The translations under genes and the position numbers were made by a program. Positions 7,513 through 17,424 of a stretch of 64,000 nt of DNA are shown here, piece by piece; the stretch's first letter is position 1, and each line of letters starts with the position of its first letter. Below the pieces are notes generated by a model. The model was not told the origin of the DNA. It was given only the letters and a program-made list of their open reading frames with translations, and did not search any database. The stretch is from Microbulbifer sp. MKSA007 (GTDB taxonomy: Bacteria > Pseudomonadota > Gammaproteobacteria > Pseudomonadales > Cellvibrionaceae): assembly GCA_032615215.1 (NCBI GenBank), contig CP128432.1, forward strand, positions 1 to 64,000, written 5' to 3'.

Positions 7513-10421
7513 CTAAGCAGCCAACCGACTTTCAAAATCAATGCGTTGACCCAGATCAACCTCAAATCGGCCATAAGGATTGATGTGACTGTAAATCAGA
7601 GGTGTCAGACCTCGGTAGTCTTCAGCAGCTAGACGATCTGCCCAAACAGGGTCAGAGAGCACTGACTGTACCATACAGGTATTGACGTAAACCAATGAGG
7701 CCTGCAGCAGATGTAAGGACAGAGCTGAGATCTCCTGATCCTCAACTCGGTTGCTGGCAATCTCTCCCCCTTGCCGAAAAACACAAAGCCGTTGGCGCTG
7801 TTCCAGTTCTCAACCACATTGAGCCCTTCGTTGATTTCACGGCGATAATTTTCTGAACGCAAATAGCGGCACAAGAAAATTGTCTTGATGGTTCGCCCCA
7901 GTTCAGCCAGCGCCTTGTAAGTAGGGTGCAATACCTCGGAACGGGCAAAGCGACGCAAAATGGCTTCCGGATCTGCGGTTCTATGCTGCATGGCAGCAGC
8001 GTATTTGACCATTTCGTCATACTGGCGAGCAATTTCTTCCCAGTTGATGGCGCTGGACAAGATCGGCAGCAGGTTTCCAAGCTCACTGCGTATGGCGTTT
8101 GAAGGCAATGCCAGCTTCTGCCGGCTGATTGCCTTAAGGCGCGGAGCGAGCTCGAACCCCAGCAGATGGCAGAATGCAAAACCGACAACGCTTTGGCCGT
8201 GGCTGTCAACATATTGGCGCTGGATCTCCATGTCGGTGCAATGACGCAGAACGCCTTCGATCATGGCGGCAACTTCAGAAGAGGAGCAGCGCTTCAACTG
8301 CGAGATAAATGCAGGTGGCCTGCCGTTCCACATGCCAGTAGATCATCACGCCGCGGCCTCCGTAACGCGCGTGCCACTCGCTCATGAGATTGCGGTCCCA
8401 GGCCCCAAACTTAGTGCTATCGGCAGCGCACGCCGTCCCCGCTTCGCCCCAAACGGCAGTGTTGCGGATGCCTAAGGTGGCATCGGCCACGTGCGTACAG
8501 GCTGCCCTTAAGGCGGCAGGATGAATATAGTTGCGGCGAATGTGGAGCAGCTCATCATGACTGACATCGGCAAGACCGCCAGCTATCCGCTTCAGACCTG
8601 CATTGGTGCCAAGGCCGTAAAGGCAGAGCAGCAGGCGCTGGTCACGAATATCGGGAGCCAGCACCTCACGGGTCGCAGCGGTTTCAAAACGGTCCAGATA
8701 GCCCGTTCCAAGTGCCGCTTCCTTCAGCGCATCCAAGAGTCCTGTCATCGGCCAGCGACGGGTAATTTCCGCCTTTAAAGCGATCAGCCCTTTGGGTTCC
8801 GACGCAGGTTCAAACGGGCTGACTGAGATCCGGTTTTTGCCGCCCCATCTCAATCTGACTTTATCATTGGTAGGTAGCCACGCGTTGAGCTGGCGCAGCT
8901 CGTCCTCCAGGGTTGTTTTGACCTCGGCAACAAATGCTTCCGCATCTCGTGTGAGCCTCAGCTCTTCATAATAAGTCTCGCGGCGCTCAGAAAAATCCTT
9001 CGGCAGGTCCTCGTCCGGATTGCGATAACGATCTGCGCCAACCACCCAGACTTCCTTGGCACGGATCCGCTCACGCAACTGGGTCAGGAGGCACAATTCA
9101 AAGGAAATCACATTCACGCGGCCTTTGTCATCAACCACACTGCCGCGCCACTTGGCCGGAATGGCTCCCATTGGAACTTCATCCTCAGCAGCAAACCGTT
9201 TGCCGGCCTTGTGCAGTTTTTCAATGCAGGCCAGCCCATCCAACACCGGTCGCCAGGTTGCGTTGTTGGACCTGAATTGCAGGACAGAAAGAAGGGGCGG
9301 CAACATGCGTCGATAATGCGAGGCGTAAGAACTGCGCATTCTAATCTGAATTTGATGATCCAGAGCTCCTTTTGAACGGTATTCCTTGACAATCGCGGAC
9401 AGTTTCTGCTGCCCTGCCACCGGATAGATTACATCACAGATCCGCCCTTCCGGGTACTCCATAGAAGCCACGGCGATCTCTGCCAGTAAGCGCTCTTTGC
9501 CGTGAACTTTCTCAATTTCACGACTGATATCTCTAATCACCTTGCGCTTTGATTTTGCATTGATCCGGTGGATCTGTTCCACCAGAAGGTCAATCACCCG
9601 ATCAATCATCTGGGTTTTGCGGACCATCAGGTAAAGAGCGAACAGACCTAATCGATGTTCAGAACTATGGCGGCGCATTTGCGAGGCCGTTTCTGCACGA
9701 CTCGGCGCACAAGCTGCTCAATTAAGGGAGGGTCCACATGCTTAAGAACTTGTGCTGGAAGTTGTAAATTGTGAGCAAATTGAAGGCGCTTCATCGCTGC
9801 CAGAATATTGTCTAGCGTTGCGGCACCAATGTCGTCCTTCAGACGCGAGAAGCCTGTTGGAGCGTCAGGTTCTGCAAGGGAGACTTCCATCTGCGCAGTC
9901 GTCTCTTTTGGCAATTGATCGGCAATCCGCTTTAGAAAGCCTTCTAGAAATTCACGCCGGGTTGAACGGATTAGACGGTTGAGTCCTCGAAATGCGGGAG
10001 GTTGGAGCTGGTGATCCCGGCACCAAAGAAAACAGTTTTCAATCAATGCACTGGACGCCATGCCCTTAGGGCAGAGGTTGGTTTTAACAAAGTCGATTAA
10101 ACACTGCCGATCATTGGGTTTCATGTGGCGCAACCCGAGATGCCTTATGATCGCGGTTCGGTAGCGGCGGGCCGTTCTTTCCGAATATTCGCGCTGCAGG
10201 CACTCTGCGGCCGAGCAATCCAGCTGGGCTCGTATATATGAGAGCTCTTCATAACCGATGTCTTCCCACGAAGAGGTAAAATAACCGGTAAGGCAAATAA
10301 ACTTCAACTGAACCGCAGCTTCCAGCCGCACTGAAAGTGATAGGCTGGATAAAAATTCCATATCCGAGTAAGACAGGCTCCATGCTTGAGAAAGATTTAC
10401 TTGGTGAATGTTATTGCCCAT
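7513..10421 (-). pseudogene. tnpA: Tn3 family transposase, several frameshifts
   Basis: Successive frames on the minus strand together give a Tn3-family transposase of about 970 aa. It starts at the ATG 10419-10421, which follows GGGAGGG. The N-terminal DUF4158-like part, the core with the catalytic region ACAADSTKFGAWDRNLM, and the tail SHINPYGRFEVDL are all present. Frames break near 9678 (T3 run), 8300 and 7766-7770 (C5 run). One added base in the first and last runs rejoins the frames. As read it is not functional, but the breaks may be sequencing errors. No resolvase or 38-bp terminal repeats were found nearby, so the transposon borders are unknown. Confidence 0.82.
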
Positions 10422-10705
10422 TGTTGCCCTCCCGAAACACTCTGTATTCAGAGCATATCTTACGGCAAAATATGTCAATCAACTTTGTGTTCTTGATATG
10501 TGCTAATTTTTGGCCTGTTTCGGAGCTTCGGTCCAGTTAGGCCTTATAGTATACAATCGCGGGGTTTTGATCAGAGTTTTTGCTCCTGCAGTAAACGATC
10601 AAATTAATCCGCTCTACAGCTATTCGCATTTATGTGAGTTTGGCCTCTCAGATAGACGCAGTTATTACGAGCGAAAAAACGGGATGATTGCTTGATACAA
10701 AAAAA

Positions 10706-10736
10706 CCGAGGAAGCTATGCTTCTCTCGGCTTTTTT
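10706..10736 (-). terminator. Rho-independent terminator, bidirectional
   Basis: The stem pairs CCGAG (10706-10710) with CTCGG (10725-10729) and GAAGC with GCTTC, one base bulged. It is flanked by a run of A on the left and T on the right, so it can end transcription both ways. It lies about 10 bases past the stop of the lipoprotein gene. Confidence 0.85.
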
Positions 10737-10747
10737 GTTTGCTGCAT

Positions 10748-11176
10748 TTACTTCACGCTATCAAGCAATCGCTGCAATCGTGCGCCATCCGGACTATCAA
10801 GCAGGGTCACTCTCTGCTGGTTGCTCTTGCCTGGATTGAGCAACATGTCATAGGTGGCCGTCACTTGGGTTCCACCTTGGATGCGTGCGAACCTCATTGA
10901 AATCTGACCGCGTGGCACGCCTGAACTCGTAGAAGCATGCTGCTTACGCTCAGAGCTGTTTGGTGTGAGGATCTGCTCAACGACAACGGTGTTAGAACTG
11001 TTTCGCACGACCTTAAAACCGCGATCCTTGAACTCTTTGATCAAAGCGTTCTTTGTTGCTGCAAGAGGTTTGTCAGTCACAACACGAGGTGGTTGTTTAG
11101 AGGACACTTGAGCGGATGTTGTCTGACAAGCAGCCAGCATCATTGTTGCGACAAGAATAGTGAATAGCTTTTTCAT
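10748..11176 (-). CDS. Small lipoprotein
   Basis: A 142-aa protein with a lipoprotein signal peptide: MKKLFTILVATMMLAACQTT, lipobox LAAC with the lipidated Cys at residue 17. The mature part has a motif RGQISMRFARIQGG and a short C-terminal helix. The function is not recognised. A GGAG ribosome site precedes the ATG, and a strong terminator follows the stop. The marR-type gene lies 74 bp upstream on the same strand, so the two may be transcribed together. Confidence 0.75.
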   Translation of the reverse strand: MKKLFTILVATMMLAACQTTSAQVSSKQPPRVVTDKPLAATKNALIKEFKDRGFKVVRNSSNTVVVEQILTPNSSERKQHASTSSGVPRGQISMRFARIQGGTQVTATYDMLLNPGKSNQQRVTLLDSPDGARLQRLLDSVK

Positions 11177-11250
11177 GGAATACTCCGTTTTAAATGAGCC
11201 ACCGCGCAGCGATGGGAAGTCTGAACTTGAATGATTTTGTTTTGGGGTGT

Positions 11251-11709
11251 TTAGGTGCTGGCGTCAGCTTTGAACTTCGAAGAGCAAAACCTCGTACTTG
11301 CGCTCTGCTCCAAACCTTTGAGCATCTTGCTAAAGAATTCTGAGAGAATGTCTCGTTGGTTTGCGTCCAGGTTCTTCAACAATGCTTCCGCCGTTTGTGT
11401 TCGGGCCTGACTGAGTTCATTTGCCCTTCGCTTGCCTTCAAACGTCAACGCAACTTTGACCATGCGTCCTTGGCGTTTTACGCGCTTTACAAGTTGCATT
11501 TTTTCCAAGCGATCAATCACACGCACGGTCGCTGAATGGCTAAGCCGGATCTGATCTGCAATAGAACCGAGGGAAGGGGCCACACTCTTATTTAGGAGCA
11601 TCAACACAGCAACAGAACTGACCGGAAGGCCACCATATGCTTGAAGGCTTGCATCTTCCAGAGTGGTACTGATTGCGGACAGTTGGTCGGCTAGGTAATT
11701 GGCTTGCAT
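11251..11709 (-). CDS. MarR family transcriptional regulator
   Basis: A 152-aa winged-helix regulator. The recognition helix and wing are visible in IRLSHSATVRVIDRLEKMQLVKRV followed by RQGRMVKVALTFEGKR. The ATG at 11709 is chosen because GGAG lies seven bases before it. The open frame continues upstream without meaning into the IS4 end, so longer starts are rejected. The preceding 320 bp hold the probable operator, but no palindrome is clear. A lipoprotein gene follows; phenolic-type ligands are usual for the family but the ligand here is unknown. Confidence 0.87.
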   Translation of the reverse strand: MQANYLADQLSAISTTLEDASLQAYGGLPVSSVAVLMLLNKSVAPSLGSIADQIRLSHSATVRVIDRLEKMQLVKRVKRQGRMVKVALTFEGKRRANELSQARTQTAEALLKNLDANQRDILSEFFSKMLKGLEQSASTRFCSSKFKADAST

Positions 11710-12032
11710 AGAAAAACTCCGAATTCGCGTATCAAAACGAAGACCTGATTGGTGTCTGAGACCTGACCAGATCGGCTCATTTCTTCCGTCGCAAAAGCGG
11801 GGGAGTTCGCTGACAAGGATCGCTTTGCTGGTGGGGTATCGCCCACCGAAGCGCTTGCGCGTAGGTAGAGATGAAGGCGCATTTTGCGGATTCGGCTCGT
11901 GTCCTGCACGAAGTGATTTTGGGCCGGATCTGCCGGCGCAAAACTCACGCAGGAAGGATGGGGAGACCAGCAAAGTGAGAAGCGCGAGCGCCCCTGTCCT
12001 TTTCAGCGAACTGGGGCGCAGCCCCATAGGCG
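11710..12032. other. Region between marR-type gene and IS4 transposase
   Basis: About 320 GC-rich bases with open but meaningless frames on both strands. One end of the IS4 element must lie here. I could not match its terminal repeat with a partner beyond 13350. Confidence 0.4.
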
Positions 12033-13346
12033 CTAACTTAAGGATGGAAGTATTGGAATTTGTTGGCGTTTTCGTCTCCTTGGAGGCTCCCGTATGGTTC
12101 TCCAGAACGTGTAGCCATGAAGTGTAATGCTGCTCAAGTCCCAAACGCCCTGAATAGCTGAGATCAATGACTGGCGTAGCAGTTTGTACACGCGCCATGT
12201 GGAAGGACAGCGGCTTTGCTTGCTCCCTTCCACGGGCGCGTGTGCCAGCAGGTCCTCGCTTTTGCGCTCGATCAGGAGGGCGAGGATGAGGTGGGCCAGA
12301 AGCCATGACCTGGCTAAGGCTGGATCTTTTGCAGGGAGGCGGTCTATGTGGAGGATGCTTTTCAGGCGCTTGAATGCAAGTTCGATTTGCCATCGCAAGC
12401 GATAGAGGTCCGCAACACTTGCTGTATTGAAATCTTCTTTCGGGAGGGACGTGACCAGCAACATGTACTCAGCAGCAATCAGAGATTTTGGAGTTAGCTT
12501 TGATCCTTTTTTGCTGGAGATACGGCGCAGGCGCTTTTTCTCTTGTTCTATCGCTGCTGGTGGTTTGCGGATGGCAATCAGACGGGCGGGTACGTCATAG
12601 GATTTTGAGCGTCCTTGAATGGTAACCTGCCGATCAATGGGTACAGCATTTGTGGCTTCTGTCAAAACAGAGAACAGATCTAATCGAGTACCATCTGGAT
12701 GAAATAAGCGGAACTTTCGCCAACCAGCACGGACTATGAAATCACCACCATTACTGATGATGGGATGCAGCCCTTTCGCAAAGGCATACCCTCGGTCTGC
12801 AATGTGAATTTCACCCGGATTAACCGGGTTCCGGGTCAGGCATTCTGCCCCGTGACCGTCTGAAATTTCAAGATGAGCAAAACGCCCTGTGGCCGGATCA
12901 TAGCTGGCATGGATTTTAAAGTCTGTCCCCTTACTCCCTGGTGCGGACACGGTGGTTCCATCAATCAGGCGTAGCCGATATCCACTCGGGAAATCTGCGT
13001 GGCTGGTATCTGCCAGCAACTCAGCAGCGATGTACTCCAGCCATTGTGTTGCTCCCCTAAGCCGGTTGAGTATGGCAACATCAGATAGCTTGCCCAATCC
13101 GGCCATACATGCCCAGGCAGCTGTACTGCGAAGGGACATGCCGCAAGGCCCGTAAGCAAAAGCGAGGCGCAGCAGATCTTTACCGTTTGATATTTCCCGT
13201 CTTCTCTTCAGTGCGCCAAACTTAACAGCAGTATGGTCCAGATCGAGAGTAACGGGAAGAGAAGATAGAGTATCTTCCCATTCAGATGACAAAAGAGGAG
13301 CGGAGGTCATTACCTCGTGAATCACACAATGATTCCAAAGGTCCAC
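12033..13346 (-). CDS. IS4 family transposase
   Basis: A 437-aa DDE transposase. The IS4 signature YRLRWQIELAFKRLK fits the YREK pattern Y-2-R-3-E-6-K exactly. Upstream catalytic regions are LRLIDGTTVSAPG and IHIADRGYAF (the first and second Asp). Length fits the family, so it looks intact. A GTG start at 13346 opens the frame; an ATG at 13310 is preceded by CGAGGT and may be the real start. I could not delimit the inverted repeats or a target duplication. Confidence 0.9.
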   Translation of the reverse strand: MDLWNHCVIHEVMTSAPLLSSEWEDTLSSLPVTLDLDHTAVKFGALKRRREISNGKDLLRLAFAYGPCGMSLRSTAAWACMAGLGKLSDVAILNRLRGATQWLEYIAAELLADTSHADFPSGYRLRLIDGTTVSAPGSKGTDFKIHASYDPATGRFAHLEISDGHGAECLTRNPVNPGEIHIADRGYAFAKGLHPIISNGGDFIVRAGWRKFRLFHPDGTRLDLFSVLTEATNAVPIDRQVTIQGRSKSYDVPARLIAIRKPPAAIEQEKKRLRRISSKKGSKLTPKSLIAAEYMLLVTSLPKEDFNTASVADLYRLRWQIELAFKRLKSILHIDRLPAKDPALARSWLLAHLILALLIERKSEDLLAHAPVEGSKQSRCPSTWRVYKLLRQSLISAIQGVWDLSSITLHGYTFWRTIREPPRRRKRQQIPILPSLS

Positions 13347-13566
13347 AATGACTTTTTCGATTCCACAACAACATGGAGCTTACTGCCCACCAGCTGCCTT
13401 TGGTTGCGTCCTGATACAGTCATTCTCAAAACTGGTTTGCGCTAGGTAAGTTTCGTAAACACGATCATTGAATTTCTGGTTTTGCTCGCAGCAAGTGTAG
13501 GTTGCAGTTGTGCTTTTTATTGACTAATCAAAGGCTGGAAATGTTTACTCAACTCAAGGCAGTTCG

Positions 13567-13938
13567 ATGTCTGAAAAAAAAGCTGACTTAAGCGCAGTCG
13601 ATGTGCAAACCTTTGCCTCAACCATGGGGCAGGCTGTGTGGTTGATGACCATGTCAGAGGCTCACAAAGAGCTGCCTATTCGCATTGTTGAAGAGCGGAT
13701 TGCACCAGCACTCTTGCTGCGCCAGTTCAAGCTTTACTCCAAAGGCAATCAGCCAGTTGCATTTCTGGTTTGGGCTTCAGTGAGTGATGAAGTTAAAGAA
13801 CGCATTGAAAACGGTGAGAAGAAACTGGACGTCAAAGAATGGCGCTCGGGCAACAATATTGTCGTCCTCGACTGCGTGTCTCCTTTTAATCCTGCCGCTG
13901 TTTTTGAACAAAAGTTCCTCAGTGAGTTGAGGAAGTAG
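13567..13938 (+). CDS. Toxin-activating lysine-acyltransferase, HlyC-like (second copy)
   Basis: A 123-aa HlyC-family protein, closer to classical HlyC than the copy at 6.5 kb. Matching features are GQAVWLMTMSEAHKEL (with the His expected as catalytic), LLRQFKLYSKGNQPVAFLVW, then VKEWRSGNNIVVLD. It is shorter than HlyC (about 170 aa) but covers the fold. An Imm11-like gene follows 95 bp downstream on the same strand, repeating the gene order at 7.1-5.8 kb. No RTX substrate gene is seen. Confidence 0.75.
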   Translation: MSEKKADLSAVDVQTFASTMGQAVWLMTMSEAHKELPIRIVEERIAPALLLRQFKLYSKGNQPVAFLVWASVSDEVKERIENGEKKLDVKEWRSGNNIVVLDCVSPFNPAAVFEQKFLSELRK

Positions 13939-14033
13939 GTGCTGTGATGGAGCCTAATGCAATAACTACAACAAATGAAAAGTACTTACTTTCCAATCTA
14001 AATATCCATCAAATCTGCGAGACATAGCCTTCC

Positions 14034-14675
14034 ATGCAAGTTTCTGAAATTGATCGTGATTTTGAGTTTTCGCATTATGCAAAAGGAGTTTGGTCATCGG
14101 ATCATACTCACAAGTCAGCGTTTGAGCTGGACGCTTGGAACCCTGTATTTAATCTCGTGTTTGATGCAGATGGACGGGTCGATGCTAGCACAGTTCGGCA
14201 GTACTCCAAACATTGGCTTGTTATCACGGTCAAAGAGCTTGTGCCTTTAGATGTGATCGGTGTGCTGTCTCAGAATCCTCGGTTGATGCCAGCTGTGAAT
14301 GTCAGATTAAAAGATGCATTTCAGCGTGTAGCACCGGGTGCTGCTCAGTTTATCGAAGTTGATCAGACTTGGGCAGAATATCAAGATTGCCCAGTTCCAG
14401 GTGGTCCCTTCTATTTAACGAACTTACTGGTTTCACAGGATTCCTGGGATCCCGATGCGATGGAAATCAACAAAATGAAAAGAAGAGACGGCTCTTCAAT
14501 GGAGTTGGTCGAAGGAGCCAAGAGGGCCGTCCGTCAATCGGCACTGACCAGCAACCCCATCTGGCGCGAAAGCCGCACCGGACATGTGTTGTGTACTGAT
14601 GTCATGAAGGAGGCACTCCAGGCTGCAGGTTGTCGCGGCTGGTGTTTTCGACCGGTCACAGTGACTGAACGCTAA
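14034..14675 (+). CDS. Imm11/DUF1629-like protein (second copy)
   Basis: A 213-aa protein resembling the Imm11-type protein at 5.8 kb in length and in its C-terminal half: NPIWRESRTGHVLCTDVMKE followed by a short GWCFRPV strand end. The central GGPFYLTNLL corresponds to SGPFYFINW of the other copy. It is paired with a HlyC-like gene upstream. Immunity against a nuclease toxin is the likely role, but the cognate toxin is missing here. The start is the first ATG; its ribosome site is weak. Confidence 0.62.
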   Translation: MQVSEIDRDFEFSHYAKGVWSSDHTHKSAFELDAWNPVFNLVFDADGRVDASTVRQYSKHWLVITVKELVPLDVIGVLSQNPRLMPAVNVRLKDAFQRVAPGAAQFIEVDQTWAEYQDCPVPGGPFYLTNLLVSQDSWDPDAMEINKMKRRDGSSMELVEGAKRAVRQSALTSNPIWRESRTGHVLCTDVMKEALQAAGCRGWCFRPVTVTER

Positions 14676-14782
14676 AAAACAGTTTTTCGCCTTGAATAGA
14701 GAATTGCCGTCCCTGCAATCAATAGAGCTTAAAGTTTACCTAAGCCGGATATGCACGGAATGTTATTTGTAGGACAAATCCT

Positions 14783-15109
14783 TTGAGAAAGAAAGTTGAC
14801 CGACTGCTGACAGTAATATCATCGATTTCAGTGATTTTTATATTATCAGTCTTGATGTTATTAGCTGTAGATATAGCAAGTCCGCCAGAGGGCGCAGTCG
14901 GATACTACGTTGATTACAGTAATGTAATATTTGGATTTATTTTTTTGTGTGGGACTTTATTTGCTCCAGGAACGATAATAATACCAGTATACATTTTTTA
15001 CGCGCGAAGACATCTACAAGGAAAACCTAAATCATACATCATAGAAACACTGACGATTATTATCGCTTTTCTAACAGTTTATACTTTTGTCGAATTTTTA
15101 AAAGCATAA
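14783..15109 (+). CDS. Small membrane protein, unknown
   Basis: A 108-aa protein with three predicted membrane segments: about residues 10-30 (VISSISVIFILSVLMLLAV), 48-71 and 86-104. The TTG start at 14783 follows AGGA at 8 bases. The base composition is clearly more AT-rich than the genes on its left, suggesting separate origin. It ends 11 bp before the next gene, which is cut by an IS. The two may form an effector-immunity pair, where the membrane protein would be the immunity protein; this is only inference. Confidence 0.6.
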   Translation: MRKKVDRLLTVISSISVIFILSVLMLLAVDIASPPEGAVGYYVDYSNVIFGFIFLCGTLFAPGTIIIPVYIFYARRHLQGKPKSYIIETLTIIIAFLTVYTFVEFLKA

Positions 15110-15120
15110 GGAAGGGATGA

Positions 15121-15828
15121 ATGTCTAGCGAAACCCCAATGCAATATGACGATAGAATTCTCTCTCTCGTCGATATTTACAGTTCAACGGCGCTAGAAGT
15201 GCAATACATACTTGGGTCAAGTTCGAGCTCAATTGCAGCACTTGGCTCTATATTGGAAGAATACAATGATAGGTTTGAGGGAAACTCTGACACTATAATA
15301 CAATATTTTGGTGATGCTTATTCCTTTCTATTTAACTCTTCTCACGGCTCTATACTTGAGCAATACAACTATATTAAATCGCAAAATGCTGAATGGCGGT
15401 CTGATATAAGTTCTACTGATAAGTTTCGTTACCCTGTGATGCTTGATGTAGGTGTCGGAAATGTTCAAATATATACTGCTATCGGGCTCCTAGAAGACTA
15501 CAATCAAAGGTTCCCTTCAACTGATCCTCTAAATCTAAAAAAATACAATGAAGATTACTCAAAACTAGCACTAGATTTAGATCAGACTTTCAATACCGCA
15601 ACGGTAAAATTTGCATCACTGATGATTGAAAAAGGTCTAGCTTGGGGAGCTGAAAATGTTTCAAATTGGAACACGCTGGACAACATAGAAAAGGAAGCAT
15701 TTGCCGTTTATTTCTTCAATGTAGGTGAGGAGTATGTCGAAAAACGGCGTTCGGAAAAGATAACTGAAAATGGTGTCTATAACGTAGATATCGAAAAAAC
15801 AGACATTGCCCAAGAATACATCCAGAAC
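15121..15828 (+). pseudogene. Unknown protein truncated by IS6 insertion
   Basis: About 236 native codons survive, beginning MSSETPMQYDDRILSLVD. The product is rich in Ser, Tyr and Asn at first and mostly helical, with EKEAFAVYFFNVGEEYVEKR near the break. No domain is recognised. The native frame ends at the IS6 left inverted repeat (15829); reading continues into the IS for 60 meaningless codons. The 3' part is not found on the other side of the IS, so a deletion accompanied or followed the insertion. AT-rich like its upstream neighbour. Confidence 0.6.
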
Positions 15829-16636
15829 GGTGTTATCAAGTTAACGTTGGCTCCAGTTCCGATTGGTAGTTGGCCAACATGTCTTCTGCTCCGATCAGTT
15901 ACAAACGCCACCGTTTTCCGCCGCAGATTATCTCCCATGTTGTTTGGCTCTATCACCGCTTCTCCCTCAGCCTGCGCGAGGTCGAAGAGATGCTGCTGGA
16001 ACGCGGCATAACCCTGACCTATGAAACCATCCGCCAGTGGGGGATCAAGTTTGGCCCAGCTTACACTCGTCAGTTGCGACGCAAAAGAGCACAAAGCACG
16101 GATATCTGGTATCTTGATGAGGTTGTGATCAAGATACAGGGCCAGCGATACTATCTGTGGCGGGCCGTTGATCAGGATGGTTACATTCTGGATGAGGTCC
16201 TTCAGAAACGGCGCAATACTAAGGCTGCGAAGCGCTTGCTGGCCCGCCTTTTGAAGAAGCAAGGCGTTGCTCCAAAGCGGATGATCACCGACAAGCTTGG
16301 TTCTTATGGAGCAGCGAAGCGCAAGGTGATGCCGGCTGTCGAGCACCGCAGCCACAAGGACTTAAACAATCGAGCAGAGAACTCGCATTTGCCCTTGCGA
16401 AAACGAGAGCGAGCCATGCAAAAGTTCAAGTCGCCGGGTCAGCTTCAAAGATTTCTGGCAGTCTTCTCTGGCCTGCGCAATCTCTTCGTTCCACCTCACC
16501 ACCAACGTTCCGCAATCGACATTCACCTCCACCATATTAACGCTTTCTCACAATGGAAACAAGCTGCTATGCTTGACGCCTAAAATGCGTCTGCAGAAAA
16601 CTATTGCGGCCAAAGTTAGGTTAACTTGATAGCGCC
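15829..16636 (+). mobile_element. IS6 family insertion sequence
   Basis: Boundaries are set by an inverted repeat, GGTGTTATCAAGTTAAC at 15829 and its near copy GGCGCTATCAAGTTAAC read from 16636 on the other strand (2 mismatches in 17). The length of about 808 bp is normal for IS6. The 8-bp flanks TCCAGAAC and ACTCTATG differ, so there is no target duplication; IS6 elements commonly lose it through adjacent deletion or recombination. It has cut the genes on both sides. Confidence 0.75.
15879..16583 (+). CDS. IS6 family transposase
   Basis: A 234-aa DDE transposase of IS26/IS6 size. The frame opens at a TTG at 15870; the ATG at 15879 (MSSAPISYKRHRFPPQIISH) fits family members better. Visible features are the HTH region SLSLREVEEMLLERGITL and the DDE residues in DIWYLDEVVIKIQGQRYYLW, RMITDKLGSYGAAKR and LNNRAENSHLP. 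It looks intact and could mobilise flanking DNA by cointegrate formation. Confidence 0.92.
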   Translation: MSSAPISYKRHRFPPQIISHVVWLYHRFSLSLREVEEMLLERGITLTYETIRQWGIKFGPAYTRQLRRKRAQSTDIWYLDEVVIKIQGQRYYLWRAVDQDGYILDEVLQKRRNTKAAKRLLARLLKKQGVAPKRMITDKLGSYGAAKRKVMPAVEHRSHKDLNNRAENSHLPLRKRERAMQKFKSPGQLQRFLAVFSGLRNLFVPPHHQRSAIDIHLHHINAFSQWKQAAMLDA

Positions 16637-16737
16637 ACTCTATGCATTGCCCACCACCATAAATGCCAGTTTTCTATAACTTCACCGGTTTTTGGATTTA
16701 GTTTTTCTAGATGAACTGACCTGCCCCCAATAATTGA
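16621..16737 (-). pseudogene. Remnant of a toxin- or immunity-type gene cut by IS6
   Basis: Directly after the DUF4304 stop, the same frame stays open for 38 codons on the minus strand and reads SVHLEKLNPKTGEVIENWHL before entering the IS6 end. The stretch looks like real protein and resembles ends seen in polymorphic toxin loci, but I cannot name the family. It may be part of a downstream gene whose remainder was removed by the IS6. Confidence 0.35.
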
Positions 16738-17334
16738 TTATATGATCCGAGCCGTTACATTTTCTACAAGCTCTGCCCATTCACTGCTAATATTGGAAAC
16801 TTCATCTAGTAACATGATTGCTTCTTTTTGCTTACCATTACGAATTTTGATAATGGCAAAATAGATTTTTTCTATTGGTTGCAGTGTGATCTCAGTACTC
16901 GATAAAAGATTGATGACATCTGTTTCAGTTGACATCTTATCCAAAAAGGGCAGGCACTTGTCTTTTAATAGACTTCCTATCTTTTCACCGACAAGGTCTA
17001 TATCATCTTCTTGATTCAGTTCCCACCAAATGTCTCGCTTTTTTTGCATTGAAAAATCAAGTACTTCTCCTATACGAAGACGCGGAAAACAGTCATCTTC
17101 TCTCACCGCTTTCGGAAGCTCTTTTTGCCAGCAAGTTTCCCAAATTTCTGGAAACAAAACACCGAAATTTATAGTAAATCTCTCGTGGTCATCAGCATTA
17201 AGTCGACTTGTTTGAACGTTAACAACTTGACGTGCTCCAACCAATTGCCTCACCCAAGTATTTCCATATTTCTTGAAGCTACATTTCTTTAGCTCCGGTG
17301 ACATATGGGCCTTTACCAACTCTTTAATTCCCAT
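16738..17334 (-). CDS. DUF4304 domain protein
   Basis: A 198-aa protein opening with the DUF4304 layout: FKKYGNTWVRQLVGARQVVN near residues 21-40, followed by FTINFGVLFPEIW. DUF4304 genes often stand beside polymorphic toxins and are thought to act in immunity; this is known association, not demonstrated function. It lies downstream of a broken toxin and another candidate immunity gene on the same strand. AT-rich composition like its neighbours. Confidence 0.68.
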   Translation of the reverse strand: MGIKELVKAHMSPELKKCSFKKYGNTWVRQLVGARQVVNVQTSRLNADDHERFTINFGVLFPEIWETCWQKELPKAVREDDCFPRLRIGEVLDFSMQKKRDIWWELNQEDDIDLVGEKIGSLLKDKCLPFLDKMSTETDVINLLSSTEITLQPIEKIYFAIIKIRNGKQKEAIMLLDEVSNISSEWAELVENVTARII

Positions 17335-17424
17335 AATTTACCTATGGATCGCAATAAATTAGGTGACTTTTACCGCTAATGAATGGACGTTTCATAGTCC
17401 TGTCCAAACTTCTCAAGGTCCAAC

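Noticed and set aside
7742..8212. 156-codon minus-strand frame overlapping the Tn3 transposase
   Set aside because: It is an alternative frame of the transposase and has no independent features.
11710..12393. Long in-frame extension of the marR-type gene into the IS4 region
   Set aside because: The marR start at 11709 has a good ribosome site. The upstream part is Pro/Arg-rich read-through with no protein character.
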